Notes under the pieces: model-generated
Told to the model about the DNA's origin: nothing
Database searches by the model: none
The model's input: the letters and a program-made list of their open reading frames with translations, nothing else
Translations under genes and position numbers: made by a program
Source of the DNA: Methanoregula sp.
Lineage (GTDB): Archaea > Halobacteriota > Methanomicrobia > Methanomicrobiales > Methanospirillaceae
Assembly: GCA_026394695.1 (NCBI GenBank)
Contig: JAPKXT010000098.1
Coordinates: forward strand, 1-23,466
DNA: 23,466 nt
Direction: 5' to 3'
Shown here: positions 7,904 through 15,770 of the stretch, piece after piece
Numbering within the stretch: the first letter of the stretch is position 1
How the letters are laid out: each line of letters opens with the position of its first letter

Positions 7904-7914
7904 CCTATAAATGG
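7904..7914 (+). promoter_or_regulatory. TATA box for the GDP-mannose gene
   Basis: CCTATAAATGG gives a good archaeal TATA element. The predicted start near 7934 leaves a leader of about 55 nt to the ATG at 7991. It lies just after the T-run of the previous operon, so the gene is a separate unit. Confidence 0.5.
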
Positions 7915-7990
7915 TGACTCCGGACAGAATAGTGTGATACATATTTGAATGCTGGTGTTCCTGCACACCCGTTCAGGTATACGTGAGATC

Positions 7991-9340
7991 ATGAAATCCA
8001 TCATTCTTGCCGGGGGTATCGGGACGAGACTATGGCCGCTCTCCCGCGAGTATTATCCCAAACAGTTCATCCAGCTCGATGGTCATTCACTATTTCAAAA
8101 GACATACGAACGGGCAACACGGCTTTCGGATCCTGACGGGATTTTTGTCGTTACCAATGAAATACACCAGTACCTCGCCCGTGACCAGATTGAGGAGATG
8201 GGTTACACCATTTCTGATGATCATCTTCTTGCAGAGCCTGAAGGAAAGAACACGTTGCCTGCCATCACCTGGGCGATGCAGCGTATCCGGACAATTTTTT
8301 CTTCTGCCACCGCGGTTGTATTCTCCAGTGATCACCTTTTGGGAGATACAGCGCTGGACCAGATCCGCGCTGCAGAACCACTGGCCGGAAAAAATCTTGT
8401 CACGTTCGGTATCAGCCCAACAACCCCCCACACGGGTTACGGATATATTAAACCGGGAAAAATGTTATCCGGTGGGTCGGTTGTTGACGTATTCAAAGAG
8501 AAGCCGGATGAAAAAACAGCACAAGAATATGTCCGGAATGGATATCTCTGGAACAGCGGGATTTTCCTCCTCTCTACCGACTGCTTTTTTGAGGAACTAA
8601 AGAAATTTTGCCCGGAACTGTCCGATACATTCGATGATGGATGCGTTGCAGATTATAGGAAACTTAAACCCATCTCCATTGATTATGGGTTGCTGGAACA
8701 CTCAAAAAGGGTTGCAGTTGTAACTCTTGAAACTGAATGGAGTGACCTTGGAACTTTCAAAGCCTTGTACGATGTTGAACCGCATGATAGTGAGGGAAAT
8801 GTTGGTAATGCAGAGTATATTTCTGCGGGAAATAACTTTGTACATGCACCGGGTAAACATGTAGGACTGATTGGCGTTAATAACCTGATTGTCGTTGATA
8901 CTGATGATGCACTCCTTATCTGTGATAACCAACATACAGAGCAGGTAAAACAGCTGGTAACAAGGTATAATGATCGCAATGATTCGGTCACTAAATTCCA
9001 TCGTCAGGTGCACCGCCCGTGGGGATCTTACACGGTCCTTGAAGAGACTGAAATTTATAAAATAAAACGCGTCAGCGTCAAACCAGGCCAGAAACTCTCG
9101 CTTCAGCTGCACCATCACCGGAGTGAACACTGGGTCGTGGTAAGCGGGACAGCAGAAATCGAACTTAACGGGGAAAACAAGTTACTCAGGCAAGGTGAAA
9201 GCACATTTGTCCGCAGCGGTATGAAGCACCGGTTAAAGAATTCCGGCATTATACCTCTTGAAGTCATTGAAGTACAACTTGGGGAATATCTCGAAGAGGA
9301 TGATATCGTCAGGTTCAATGATGATTATGGAAGGACATGA
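7991..9340 (+). CDS. manC: Bifunctional mannose-1-phosphate guanylyltransferase/mannose-6-phosphate isomerase (type II PMI)
   Basis: The enzyme isomerises fructose-6-phosphate/mannose-6-phosphate and joins mannose-1-phosphate to GTP, giving GDP-mannose for glycans. The N-terminal nucleotidyltransferase shows LAGGIGTRLWPLSR (6-19) and the lysine pair-type motif YPKQF, with FKEKP near residue 166. The C-terminal cupin isomerase domain shows PWGSY, then QLHHHRSEHWVV with the metal-binding histidines. I chose ATG 7991 over an in-frame ATG at 7949 because the sugar-nucleotide motif then starts at residue 4-6 as in the family and GTGAG lies just upstream. At 449 residues it is slightly shorter than bacterial ManC/AlgA. 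It is a single-gene unit. It probably feeds the glycosyltransferases at 15771-19152. Confidence 0.92.
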   Translation: MKSIILAGGIGTRLWPLSREYYPKQFIQLDGHSLFQKTYERATRLSDPDGIFVVTNEIHQYLARDQIEEMGYTISDDHLLAEPEGKNTLPAITWAMQRIRTIFSSATAVVFSSDHLLGDTALDQIRAAEPLAGKNLVTFGISPTTPHTGYGYIKPGKMLSGGSVVDVFKEKPDEKTAQEYVRNGYLWNSGIFLLSTDCFFEELKKFCPELSDTFDDGCVADYRKLKPISIDYGLLEHSKRVAVVTLETEWSDLGTFKALYDVEPHDSEGNVGNAEYISAGNNFVHAPGKHVGLIGVNNLIVVDTDDALLICDNQHTEQVKQLVTRYNDRNDSVTKFHRQVHRPWGSYTVLEETEIYKIKRVSVKPGQKLSLQLHHHRSEHWVVVSGTAEIELNGENKLLRQGESTFVRSGMKHRLKNSGIIPLEVIEVQLGEYLEEDDIVRFNDDYGRT

Positions 9341-9382
9341 TTTTTTTAAAAGACCGTATGTTTTTAGATAACGTTATTTTTT
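9341..9382 (+). terminator. T-rich terminator region between convergent genes
   Basis: Seven T follow the manC stop at once (9341-9347), with further T-runs at 9360-9365 and 9377-9382. The convergent radical SAM gene ends at 9374, and on its strand TTTTAAAAAAA gives only a weak T-run. Confidence 0.5.
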
Positions 9383-11212
9383 AGTTCCATCATGTTTTAT
9401 CGCGTATTGGAGAAACCCACTGCCATGGGAAGATACCAGGAACTGCCTGCCGGTGCCGATGAGATCGGTTCTTCCTGCAGCGGTAAGACCCTCAATAACT
9501 AATTCCCTGTTTTGTGATTCACGGTACTGCATCAGTGCACGCTGAATCTTCTTTTCATGCCCCTTCGGTACATGAACCGGCTCGAGTGTGAATGGATTGA
9601 GACCGGTATAGTACATACATGTCGAAACACTCATTGGTGTCGGTGTAAAGTCCTGCACCTGCTCAGTATAGAGCTGGTGATCACGGATATAGATCGCAAG
9701 ATTGACCATATCACTGATAGAACAGCCGGGATGTCCCGACATGAAGTACGGGAGGATGTATTGCCGTTTCATTTTGCCATGCTGCTCTGTTTCGAACCGA
9801 TGACAGAAACGATCAAAAATTTCACGATCGGGTTTGTTCATGGCGTCCGTGACTCTTTTTGTCACATGTTCCGGTGCGACCTTGAGATGTCCGGAGATGT
9901 GATGAGCGCAGATCATTTCAAGGTAACCGGAATCATCCGCGAGCACAAGATCATAGCGTATGCCAGAACCGATGAAGACTTTTTTCACACCCGGAATTTC
10001 TCGGAGTTTTTTGAGAAGTTCACACTGACACCGATGACTCGTGTTCAGGTGTTTACAAGACGGGCTGCATCGTTTTTCCTGACAGGCCCCGAATTTTTCC
10101 CAGAGATCACATGAAAGGCAGTACATATTCGCTGTCGGACCCCCGACATCCTGCACAATGCCTTTGAATTCCGGCATCTTAGTCATTCGCGTGACTTCGC
10201 GGATGATCGATGCCATGCTCCGGCTCTGGATGATCCTGCCCTGGTGATGGGTTAAGGCACAAAACGAGCAGGAGCCGAAACAGCCGCGGTGGCTCGTCAC
10301 TGAGAATTGTACCGGTTCAAGCGCAGGGATTTTTTGTGTATATGATGGGTGTGAACGGCGAGAGAAAGGCAGGTCATAGATATGATCAAGCTCTTCAGTC
10401 GACAAGGGCAATGCCGGGGGATTCTGGATTACCACCGTTTTTGGGTGCGGTTGCGCAATTGTCCTGCCACGGACTGGATCCTGCTCATGGTAATGCATCG
10501 CAAAAGCACGGGCATACGAAATTTTGTCCTGTGATACCTCACTGAACCCGGGGAGTTCAATGATCCCCTCCGGTCGATTATTACGCCATTTTGCAAGTTC
10601 CACGGTATATGCAGTTCCCCGGATATCCCGAATTGATGCAACGGTTTCTCCGGATGCAAGCCGCTTTGCAATCTCCACCACTTGCCGTTCTCCCATACCG
10701 AACACAAGAAGATCTGCCGGGGCATCAGCAAGGATCGCCTGGCGCACGCGATCCTGCCAGTAATCATAATGGGCAAACCTGCGCAGGCTTGCCTCGATAC
10801 CCCCCAAGACAATCGGCGTATCAGGAAACAGTTCATGTATCCGGTTGGTATAAACGAGGGTTGCCCGGTCAGGTCTTTTGGGAATCCCTCCGGGTGAATA
10901 GACATCATCACTCCGTCGTTTAAGGTTGGGAGTGAGATTATTCACCATCGAGTCGACGTTCCCGGATGAAATGCCAAAGAACAGCCGCGGTTTTCCAAAC
11001 ACGGTAAAATCAGCAGCATTTGTCCAGTCCGGTTGGGCAATAATTCCAACGGTAAAGCCGGCATCCCACAGGACCCTGCCTATCAATGCAGTCCCAAAAG
11101 AAGGATGATCAACATATGCATCTCCTGTCACCAGGATAATGTCAAATTGCCGGATACCGAGCTTATTTCTTTCATGATCGATCAGAGGGAGAAACACAGG
11201 CTGGTGTATCAT
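9374..11212 (-). CDS. YgiQ-family radical SAM protein
   Basis: A 612-residue radical SAM protein of the YgiQ type, whose reaction is unknown. The N-terminal region (25-60) has the family hallmark ILVTGDAYVDHPSFG and GIIAQPDW, a cobalamin-binding-like or Rossmann domain. GIEASLRRFAHYDYW (139-152) follows. The radical SAM cluster is C311-x3-C315-x2-C318 (HRGCFGSCSFC), then GRIIQSRS. About 50 residues on lies a second cysteine-rich block (MYCLSCDLWEKFGACQ, CSPSC, CQC), possibly an auxiliary Fe-S or zinc site. It is shorter than E. coli YgiQ at the C-terminus. No SD precedes the ATG; the upstream bases are pyrimidine-rich, and a TATA-like box 26 bp away suggests a leaderless mRNA. The neighbour 49 bp upstream on the same strand is the PPC gene. 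Confidence 0.92.
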   Translation of the reverse strand: MIHQPVFLPLIDHERNKLGIRQFDIILVTGDAYVDHPSFGTALIGRVLWDAGFTVGIIAQPDWTNAADFTVFGKPRLFFGISSGNVDSMVNNLTPNLKRRSDDVYSPGGIPKRPDRATLVYTNRIHELFPDTPIVLGGIEASLRRFAHYDYWQDRVRQAILADAPADLLVFGMGERQVVEIAKRLASGETVASIRDIRGTAYTVELAKWRNNRPEGIIELPGFSEVSQDKISYARAFAMHYHEQDPVRGRTIAQPHPKTVVIQNPPALPLSTEELDHIYDLPFSRRSHPSYTQKIPALEPVQFSVTSHRGCFGSCSFCALTHHQGRIIQSRSMASIIREVTRMTKMPEFKGIVQDVGGPTANMYCLSCDLWEKFGACQEKRCSPSCKHLNTSHRCQCELLKKLREIPGVKKVFIGSGIRYDLVLADDSGYLEMICAHHISGHLKVAPEHVTKRVTDAMNKPDREIFDRFCHRFETEQHGKMKRQYILPYFMSGHPGCSISDMVNLAIYIRDHQLYTEQVQDFTPTPMSVSTCMYYTGLNPFTLEPVHVPKGHEKKIQRALMQYRESQNRELVIEGLTAAGRTDLIGTGRQFLVSSHGSGFLQYAIKHDGTKK

Positions 11213-11233
11213 AGGGAGGGGAAAAGAAGTTTG

Positions 11234-11243
11234 TGTATATTCA
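11234..11243 (-). promoter_or_regulatory. TATA-like element for the YgiQ gene
   Basis: GAATATACA on the minus strand is centred about 26 bp before the ATG at 11212, which has no SD. That spacing is what a leaderless archaeal transcript needs. Confidence 0.35.
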
Positions 11244-11261
11244 GAAGGGCAAAAAGGATCT

Positions 11262-11855
11262 TCATGGTGGCTGGCGACGGGTCAGGTCACGGATGATTTC
11301 TGCAAGTCCTCCCGGCAGATCATCCTCCTGATCTGTTTTTTCATCATCGGATGATTCTTCCATTTTTTTCGTTGGTTCTTCTCGTTCAATTTTATCCGTA
11401 GGAACTGAATTTTCTTCTGTACCCAGTACCGGTAGATGAACCTGCAATTTTTTATCAAATTCCCGCCGGGCGGAAAGACCGGTGAATTCCAAAATAACTG
11501 CTTCAACAATAAGGTATGTCGTGGCTTTTTCCCTGAGACAGCCGGTGAGGGCATGACCGGAACGACCCACTGAGGCGTGATAGTGGATGTGCGGGCCGCT
11601 ATCTCCCATGCAGATGGTTCCCAGACCAAAGACTTCCCAACCCCCTTCAAACATAACGAAATGTGGGGTCGGGGGTATTACCGGCTCTTCTGGTCCAGTC
11701 ACCATTCTTCCGTTCATCAGGGCGCCAAGGAAAAGAATCGAACCGGCATGGATACTTTTGTCAAAGATGAACTGGTGCAGCGAGACAAGCATATCTTCAC
11801 CATCATCGATCCGCACGACAAAGACCCTGCCAAGCTGCCCTTCCGTATATTGCAT
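11262..11855 (-). CDS. PPC (DUF296/PCC) domain protein with acidic tail
   Basis: A 197-residue protein whose first 140 residues form a PPC/DUF296 domain, the fold shared by plant AT-hook proteins and by stand-alone prokaryotic trimers. The metal-type motif GPHIHYH (H89, H91, H93) and H101 are clear, and SILFLGALMNG and FEGGWEVFGLGTI match the family. Residues about 147-180 are an acidic, low-complexity linker (EESSDDEKTDQEDD), followed by a short amphipathic helix (LAEIIRDLTRR). The tail is unusual for single-domain members and may bind a partner. The ATG lies about 45 bp downstream of a TATA box (11897-11905). It is followed 49 bp later by the YgiQ gene. Archaeal PPC proteins have no settled function. 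Confidence 0.82.
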   Translation of the reverse strand: MQYTEGQLGRVFVVRIDDGEDMLVSLHQFIFDKSIHAGSILFLGALMNGRMVTGPEEPVIPPTPHFVMFEGGWEVFGLGTICMGDSGPHIHYHASVGRSGHALTGCLREKATTYLIVEAVILEFTGLSARREFDKKLQVHLPVLGTEENSVPTDKIEREEPTKKMEESSDDEKTDQEDDLPGGLAEIIRDLTRRQPP

Positions 11856-11896
11856 ATAATCAGATTCCCTTTTTTGTATTCATATGGTTTTTGCGG

Positions 11897-11905
11897 ATTT
11901 ATATC
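11897..11905 (-). promoter_or_regulatory. TATA box for the PPC-domain gene
   Basis: GATATAAAT on the minus strand, centred near 11901, predicts a transcription start about 25 bp on, leaving a leader of roughly 20 nt that holds AAGGGA before the ATG. Confidence 0.45.
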
Positions 11906-11970
11906 TTATATGAGTGTACCCTGAACGGGATTTGGATTTTTGTGAGGTAAGACACGGACTTTCCATCCGG

Positions 11971-11982
11971 AATAAAAATTTT
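11971..11982 (-). terminator. Possible terminator of the lemA-DUF2207 operon
   Basis: AAAATTTTTATT on the minus strand lies 23-34 bp past the DUF2207 stop. It is a short T-run without a strong stem, so a weak call. Confidence 0.3.
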
Positions 11983-12004
11983 CACAGGGTTGGTGGCATG
12001 AGGG

Positions 12005-13843
12005 TTATCGTCCCCCGGCACCACCACCACCAAAACCTCCACCTCCGCCAAACCCTCCTCCGCCGCCGAATCCTCCACCGAAACCACCCGAACCACCGCG
12101 GACGGGCGGGGAGAAGAAAAGGAGGGGAGTAAAGGCATACCCTATTCCCACTGCACCTGCAGGGACTCCCGTCTCAGCAACATTGATGTTGAGTGCTGCC
12201 ATTGCGCTCTCGACCTTGTCACCAACGCCTAGGGCGGTCCCGTAGACCAGCCATTCTCCCCACATTGAGAGATCTTCCGGGGCATATTTCCGTATCAGTG
12301 CGAGATCCGAGAGGAAGTGGGCAAATGCGTCCCATTCGAGCTTCTCTTTGTATTTGTCACCTTTCCAGTGACCGAACAGGGTTGATGGCATCGCGATTGC
12401 GATCACTGCCTGCACAATGACGACTCCCCATAATGCCGTGGCCGGGATAAGGATGTATGACTGCATGGGTTCCAGGAATGCAACTATGAGCGTGACAGCA
12501 AACACGGTGATGCTGACAAGCAGGAGCGGAACGATATGATCTCTTCCATCCACGATATACTGATTGGCAAGTGATGGATCTGCCCTCCTGGTCACATCGG
12601 TCAGTATCCTCTGGTAGCGGAGCGCGATCTCTTCTGATGCAATATTTGTCCTTGCTTCTTGTGCAAGCTTCTCAATATGACTCGCATCGAGGACGCCATT
12701 CTCAGCAATTTGTCCAAGAACATTGAGGACTCTCTGCTCGTACGGGTCATCGGAGGTGGTTTTCAGGATACGGATCTCGAAATCTTTGACTTTTCCTTCC
12801 TGCTTCGAGGTTATCGTTATGAATTTTCTCCGGTGGAGATCGAGAAGCGTTGCATGATACCCACTCGCATCGAACTTCAGTGCATCATCCTTGAACAGCA
12901 GGTTGACCTGCCAGGGTTTGAGCGCCGGATTTGGGACAGTGCTCAGGTATTCGGGTACCGTAAACATCTTTTCCCTGCCGTACCAGCGGTAAATCAAAAC
13001 GAACAAGAGGGGCACGATAATGACGGCTGATTTTGCCAGGTAGTTCAGCAGGTACGAGAGCGTGTAGATTGCATTATACCAGAAACTTCCTGAGGTGGTT
13101 TGTCCTGCGAGACCGGTAACCTGAGTCCTGAACCCCGGGACCTGGCTGAATGCCGTTGATCCACCCAGCATCTCGATGGCAATATTTTCATCTGCCGCTG
13201 CGCTACCGCTGAAGGTATACGTATTTCCCGACAGAACCATGCTCAGCGTTGGAGGATAGGCAAATACCTGTTGAATGCCATCTGAAGGAATAGTGATTGT
13301 AATGTCATGGTACGGGATGTGGGATTGCCCGGCGAACTTCAGGTTGAGATGGGTCACACCAGTGTCGTACTCAATCGGGGGATAAAGGACGTAGGTATAA
13401 TCCACCGTGTATTGCCCTGCAGGAAAGGAGCCGGGATTGTAGATCCCTACTTCATCATTCTGGGCTGATTGGCCAATGGTTGATTTGTAGGAAGCAGCTG
13501 AGGAATCACCATACACAGCTACATCGCCCGAATTATCTTTGGCGTACGCAATCGTTCCTGACGGTGGTGTTGCAGAAACCATCATAACGGATGGCTGGGC
13601 TGGTGTGGTAAAAAGAAGCGGCTCTTCCCACGAACGGTACAGCATGTGATACTCACCGGACGTTTTCACATCGTAGGTATACTGCTCAGTGAGTGTCCCG
13701 TTATTATACAGGGTCGCCTCATACGACGTGACTGTGAGATCACCTTCAAAACGCGGGGGAAGTAATGTAACAAGTACAATACCGATAACACCGATGATCA
13801 GACATGCGATAACAAGTATCACCAGTTTTTTCGTTTCACCCAT
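12005..13843 (-). CDS. DUF2207 membrane protein with glycine-rich C-terminus
   Basis: A 612-residue DUF2207 family membrane protein. A signal-anchor helix (about 7-27) leads to an extracytoplasmic beta-rich DUF2207 domain of roughly 210 residues. A second helix (about 260-285, AVIIVPLLFVLIYRWYG) brings the chain into the cytoplasm. Two more helices follow near 435-485 (IVPLLLVSITVFAVTLIVAF; a long hydrophobic stretch before PSTLFGHWKG). The tail ends in a low-complexity run of FGGG and FGGGGG units. It starts 12 bp after lemA behind TAGGA, so the two are one operon, a pairing common in bacteria and archaea. Function is unknown; a cell-envelope role with LemA is inferred from topology and pairing. 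Confidence 0.87.
   Translation of the reverse strand: MGETKKLVILVIACLIIGVIGIVLVTLLPPRFEGDLTVTSYEATLYNNGTLTEQYTYDVKTSGEYHMLYRSWEEPLLFTTPAQPSVMMVSATPPSGTIAYAKDNSGDVAVYGDSSAASYKSTIGQSAQNDEVGIYNPGSFPAGQYTVDYTYVLYPPIEYDTGVTHLNLKFAGQSHIPYHDITITIPSDGIQQVFAYPPTLSMVLSGNTYTFSGSAAADENIAIEMLGGSTAFSQVPGFRTQVTGLAGQTTSGSFWYNAIYTLSYLLNYLAKSAVIIVPLLFVLIYRWYGREKMFTVPEYLSTVPNPALKPWQVNLLFKDDALKFDASGYHATLLDLHRRKFITITSKQEGKVKDFEIRILKTTSDDPYEQRVLNVLGQIAENGVLDASHIEKLAQEARTNIASEEIALRYQRILTDVTRRADPSLANQYIVDGRDHIVPLLLVSITVFAVTLIVAFLEPMQSYILIPATALWGVVIVQAVIAIAMPSTLFGHWKGDKYKEKLEWDAFAHFLSDLALIRKYAPEDLSMWGEWLVYGTALGVGDKVESAMAALNINVAETGVPAGAVGIGYAFTPLLFFSPPVRGGSGGFGGGFGGGGGFGGGGGFGGGGAGGR
12008..12107 (-). repeat. Low-complexity Gly/Phe codon tract
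   Basis: About 100 bp of CCACC/CCTCC-rich plus-strand sequence encode the FGGG/FGGGGG units at the end of the DUF2207 protein. It is a coding low-complexity tract, prone to slippage, not a mobile element. Confidence 0.75.
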
Positions 13844-13855
13844 GGCAATTTCCTA

Positions 13856-14425
13856 TCAGAACTCAATCTTCGGAGGTGTCTTAATCGCTTCTTCGAACTG
13901 CAGGTACTCAAGCCTGATAAGCCCAACCAGACGTCCGATGAATTTTGATGGGATCGTGTCCATCATCGTATTGAACTCCTGCGAGATGTTGTTGTATGTA
14001 TAGCGCTGCCGGGCGATTTCATCCTCCAGTCCTTTGATGGAGTCCATCATGCTCATTACGGTAGCAGATGTTTTCAGGTCAGGATAATTTTCTGCTACTG
14101 CAAGCAGGCGGCCGAATATCGAACGAGATTCTGCTTCGACTTTGTTTAAATCACCGGGCCCTGCGGTGGCGACACTTGCCCGCATGGCAGTGACTTTTTC
14201 CAGGGTCTCTTTTTCGAACTTGGCGTAACTCTTCACTGATCCAAGGAGTTGTTCGATCATGTCCAGCCGTTTCTTCATGGCCACGCGGATCTGTCCAAGC
14301 GTTGCCTCGGACGAATTTTTCAGGCTGAAGAACCGGTTATAGATACCGATCGCCCAGAGGATCAGTCCTACAATGACAAGGGCTATGACACCCAGTACAA
14401 TCCATCCTATGAGATTCTCAAACAT
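13856..14425 (-). CDS. lemA: LemA family protein
   Basis: A 189-residue LemA protein: an N-terminal membrane helix (about 6-27, IVLGVIALVIVGLILWAIG), the YNRFFSLKN start of the LemA domain, then a long helical bundle with QIRVAMKKRLDMIEQLL and the typical EN(Y)PDLK motif (VAENYPDLKTSATV). The C-terminal IRLEYLQFEE segment is close to the family consensus. The N-terminus is probably outside and the helical domain inside or at the membrane. It is the first gene of a two-gene unit with the DUF2207 gene. The function of LemA is not established. Confidence 0.93.
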   Translation of the reverse strand: MFENLIGWIVLGVIALVIVGLILWAIGIYNRFFSLKNSSEATLGQIRVAMKKRLDMIEQLLGSVKSYAKFEKETLEKVTAMRASVATAGPGDLNKVEAESRSIFGRLLAVAENYPDLKTSATVMSMMDSIKGLEDEIARQRYTYNNISQEFNTMMDTIPSKFIGRLVGLIRLEYLQFEEAIKTPPKIEF

Positions 14426-14492
14426 TGTTACTCAGAATAGTGATGATCGTTCAGAAAGATAAGATCATGGGGCAGGTGTGATGAGAATCACG

Positions 14493-14511
14493 AAAAAAAA
14501 CGCACGAAAAA
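14493..14511 (-). terminator. T-run terminator of the SelB-like gene
   Basis: On the minus strand TTTTT (14507-14511) and T8 (14493-14500) lie 16-34 bp past the stop of the SelB-like gene and before lemA, separating the two units. Confidence 0.5.
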
Positions 14512-14526
14512 GTAGGGTGATGAACG

Positions 14527-15498
14527 TTATTGTAGGGTGAGGGCTCCCACTACCCGAAGCTTGCCGCCTTCGAGATAATGAAGCACTACCCGTGCACCGG
14601 GTGGATAAACAAGCGCTTTTTCCATAGTCAGGGTAATGGTCGGCATCCTCCAGTCACCGTCAACTATGATTTTCTCCAGACGTGTAGGGAGGAACTGCAT
14701 CCAGTGGCCGGCGTACAATATCATACCCTCCTTGAGCGGGGCAGGCCAGTATTTCACGAGCTGGGCTTTTCCTGAAATTGTGGTTGCGTGTTTTATCGAT
14801 GGATCATTGGTCAGGACAAAGCCTCGATCCAGATCTTCTGGTTCAATATTTTTCAGGGCGAGTCCAACCCGATCACCGGTTATGGCACTCTCTGCATCAT
14901 CATCATGTTTCTGGATAGAGCGGATCTGGGCAGTTTTTTCAGTCGGAAGGACTTTGAGAATATCATGTTTTTTTATACTTCCCTGTGCAACACTGCCAAG
15001 TACAACAACACCGACACCTTTTACATTGAAATGCGCATCAACCGGAACGGCCCCTTTTCCTCCGGTATCGTGTGATTTCTGGTGAGCGGTCTGTTTTATG
15101 GAAATGTCGAGCAATTTCTCGCGAAGGCCAACGATGTCCTCCTCAATTACTTCGTAGTGTTCCAGAACCGTGCCCTTGATAAGCGGGGCGATCTGATCCG
15201 GCGTGGTATAATTTTTCAAGATGAGATAACCCGTGGATTTGCCGGAGCACTGGAGCATCAGCACACATTCACCGAATGTAGCGTTGATTTCATCAACCAC
15301 CAGGACAATACGATCCGCAAGCGATACTGCATAAAACAGGGAGGATAGTTTCTCCGGATACCGCGTTGGTTCAATTAACGTGACGGTTGCGTCACCCTTT
15401 TTTAGGTTATAAAAGGTTATATCGCTTGCTGTACCCTTCTTTCCCAGATCTTTGGCATAATCGGGAGGGGCGAGAATTGCGACGGTGAGATTGGACAT
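14527..15498 (-). CDS. SelB-like elongation factor paralogue with degenerate G domain (aSelBL type)
   Basis: A 323-residue protein with the EF1A/SelB layout. Residues 1-115 are a relic G domain. The P-loop GHxDxGKT is replaced by APPDYAKDLGKKGT, the DxPG motif by EPTRYPEKL, and NKxD by KNYTTPD, so GTP binding is very unlikely. Residues about 150-240 are a good EF-Tu domain 2 (AHFNVKGVGVVVLGSVAQG, then KKHDIL and DRVGLALKNIEPEDLDRGF). The rest resembles the EF-Tu domain 3 barrel. The match is to the archaeal SelB-like (aSelBL) group, once proposed as a pyrrolysine factor and found in archaea regardless of selenocysteine use. It lies alone between lemA and a divergent glycosylation operon. Its function is unknown; it may bind an RNA or the ribosome. 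Confidence 0.82.
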   Translation of the reverse strand: MSNLTVAILAPPDYAKDLGKKGTASDITFYNLKKGDATVTLIEPTRYPEKLSSLFYAVSLADRIVLVVDEINATFGECVLMLQCSGKSTGYLILKNYTTPDQIAPLIKGTVLEHYEVIEEDIVGLREKLLDISIKQTAHQKSHDTGGKGAVPVDAHFNVKGVGVVVLGSVAQGSIKKHDILKVLPTEKTAQIRSIQKHDDDAESAITGDRVGLALKNIEPEDLDRGFVLTNDPSIKHATTISGKAQLVKYWPAPLKEGMILYAGHWMQFLPTRLEKIIVDGDWRMPTITLTMEKALVYPPGARVVLHYLEGGKLRVVGALTLQ

Positions 15499-15770
15499 AC
15501 AGGATCAGGTTCTGTCTTCGTGCGTATGTAGTTTCTGGAGGGTAGGGTGATGCATGATCCGGGCAGGGAAGATGGAGCCGGATAAACCTTCGGTATAAGA
15601 AAGTCGTTTAAATCCAGGGTGGAAGATCCGGGGCCTGCGGACAATCGCTCGATATTCCCTGCGGCTACAAAAAACCAGCGACAAAGAGATGGGCGAACGA
15701 GAAAGCCACCAGAGTATGAAGATAATTTTATGTAAAACCGTACAACTACTAATACAGCCACAGGTGATGC
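15499..15770. other. Divergent intergenic region, no gene seen
   Basis: This 272-bp spacer separates the SelB-like gene from the flippase-like gene on the opposite strand. It carries AT-rich elements at 15591-15600 (GTATAAGAAA), 15607-15614 (GTTTAAAT) and 15723-15733. Minus-strand frames across it show no recognisable protein. No RNA gene is evident. Confidence 0.5.
15723..15733 (+). promoter_or_regulatory. Possible TATA element for the flippase-GT2 operon
   Basis: TAATTTTATGT would place a start near 15755, leaving a short leader with AGGTGA (15762-15767) just before the ATG at 15771. The match to the TATA consensus is only fair. Confidence 0.35.

Noticed and set aside
9557..10114. 185-codon plus-strand frame inside the YgiQ gene
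   Set aside because: Lies over the radical SAM cysteine region of the real gene; nothing recognisable in its own translation.
12008..12107. Tandem repeat or CRISPR-like array
   Set aside because: The repeats are irregular Gly/Phe codons in frame with the DUF2207 protein, without spacers.
11899..12138. Minus-strand frame overlapping the Gly-rich tail of DUF2207
   Set aside because: Its valine/serine-rich reading is a frame-shifted copy of the Gly codon tract.
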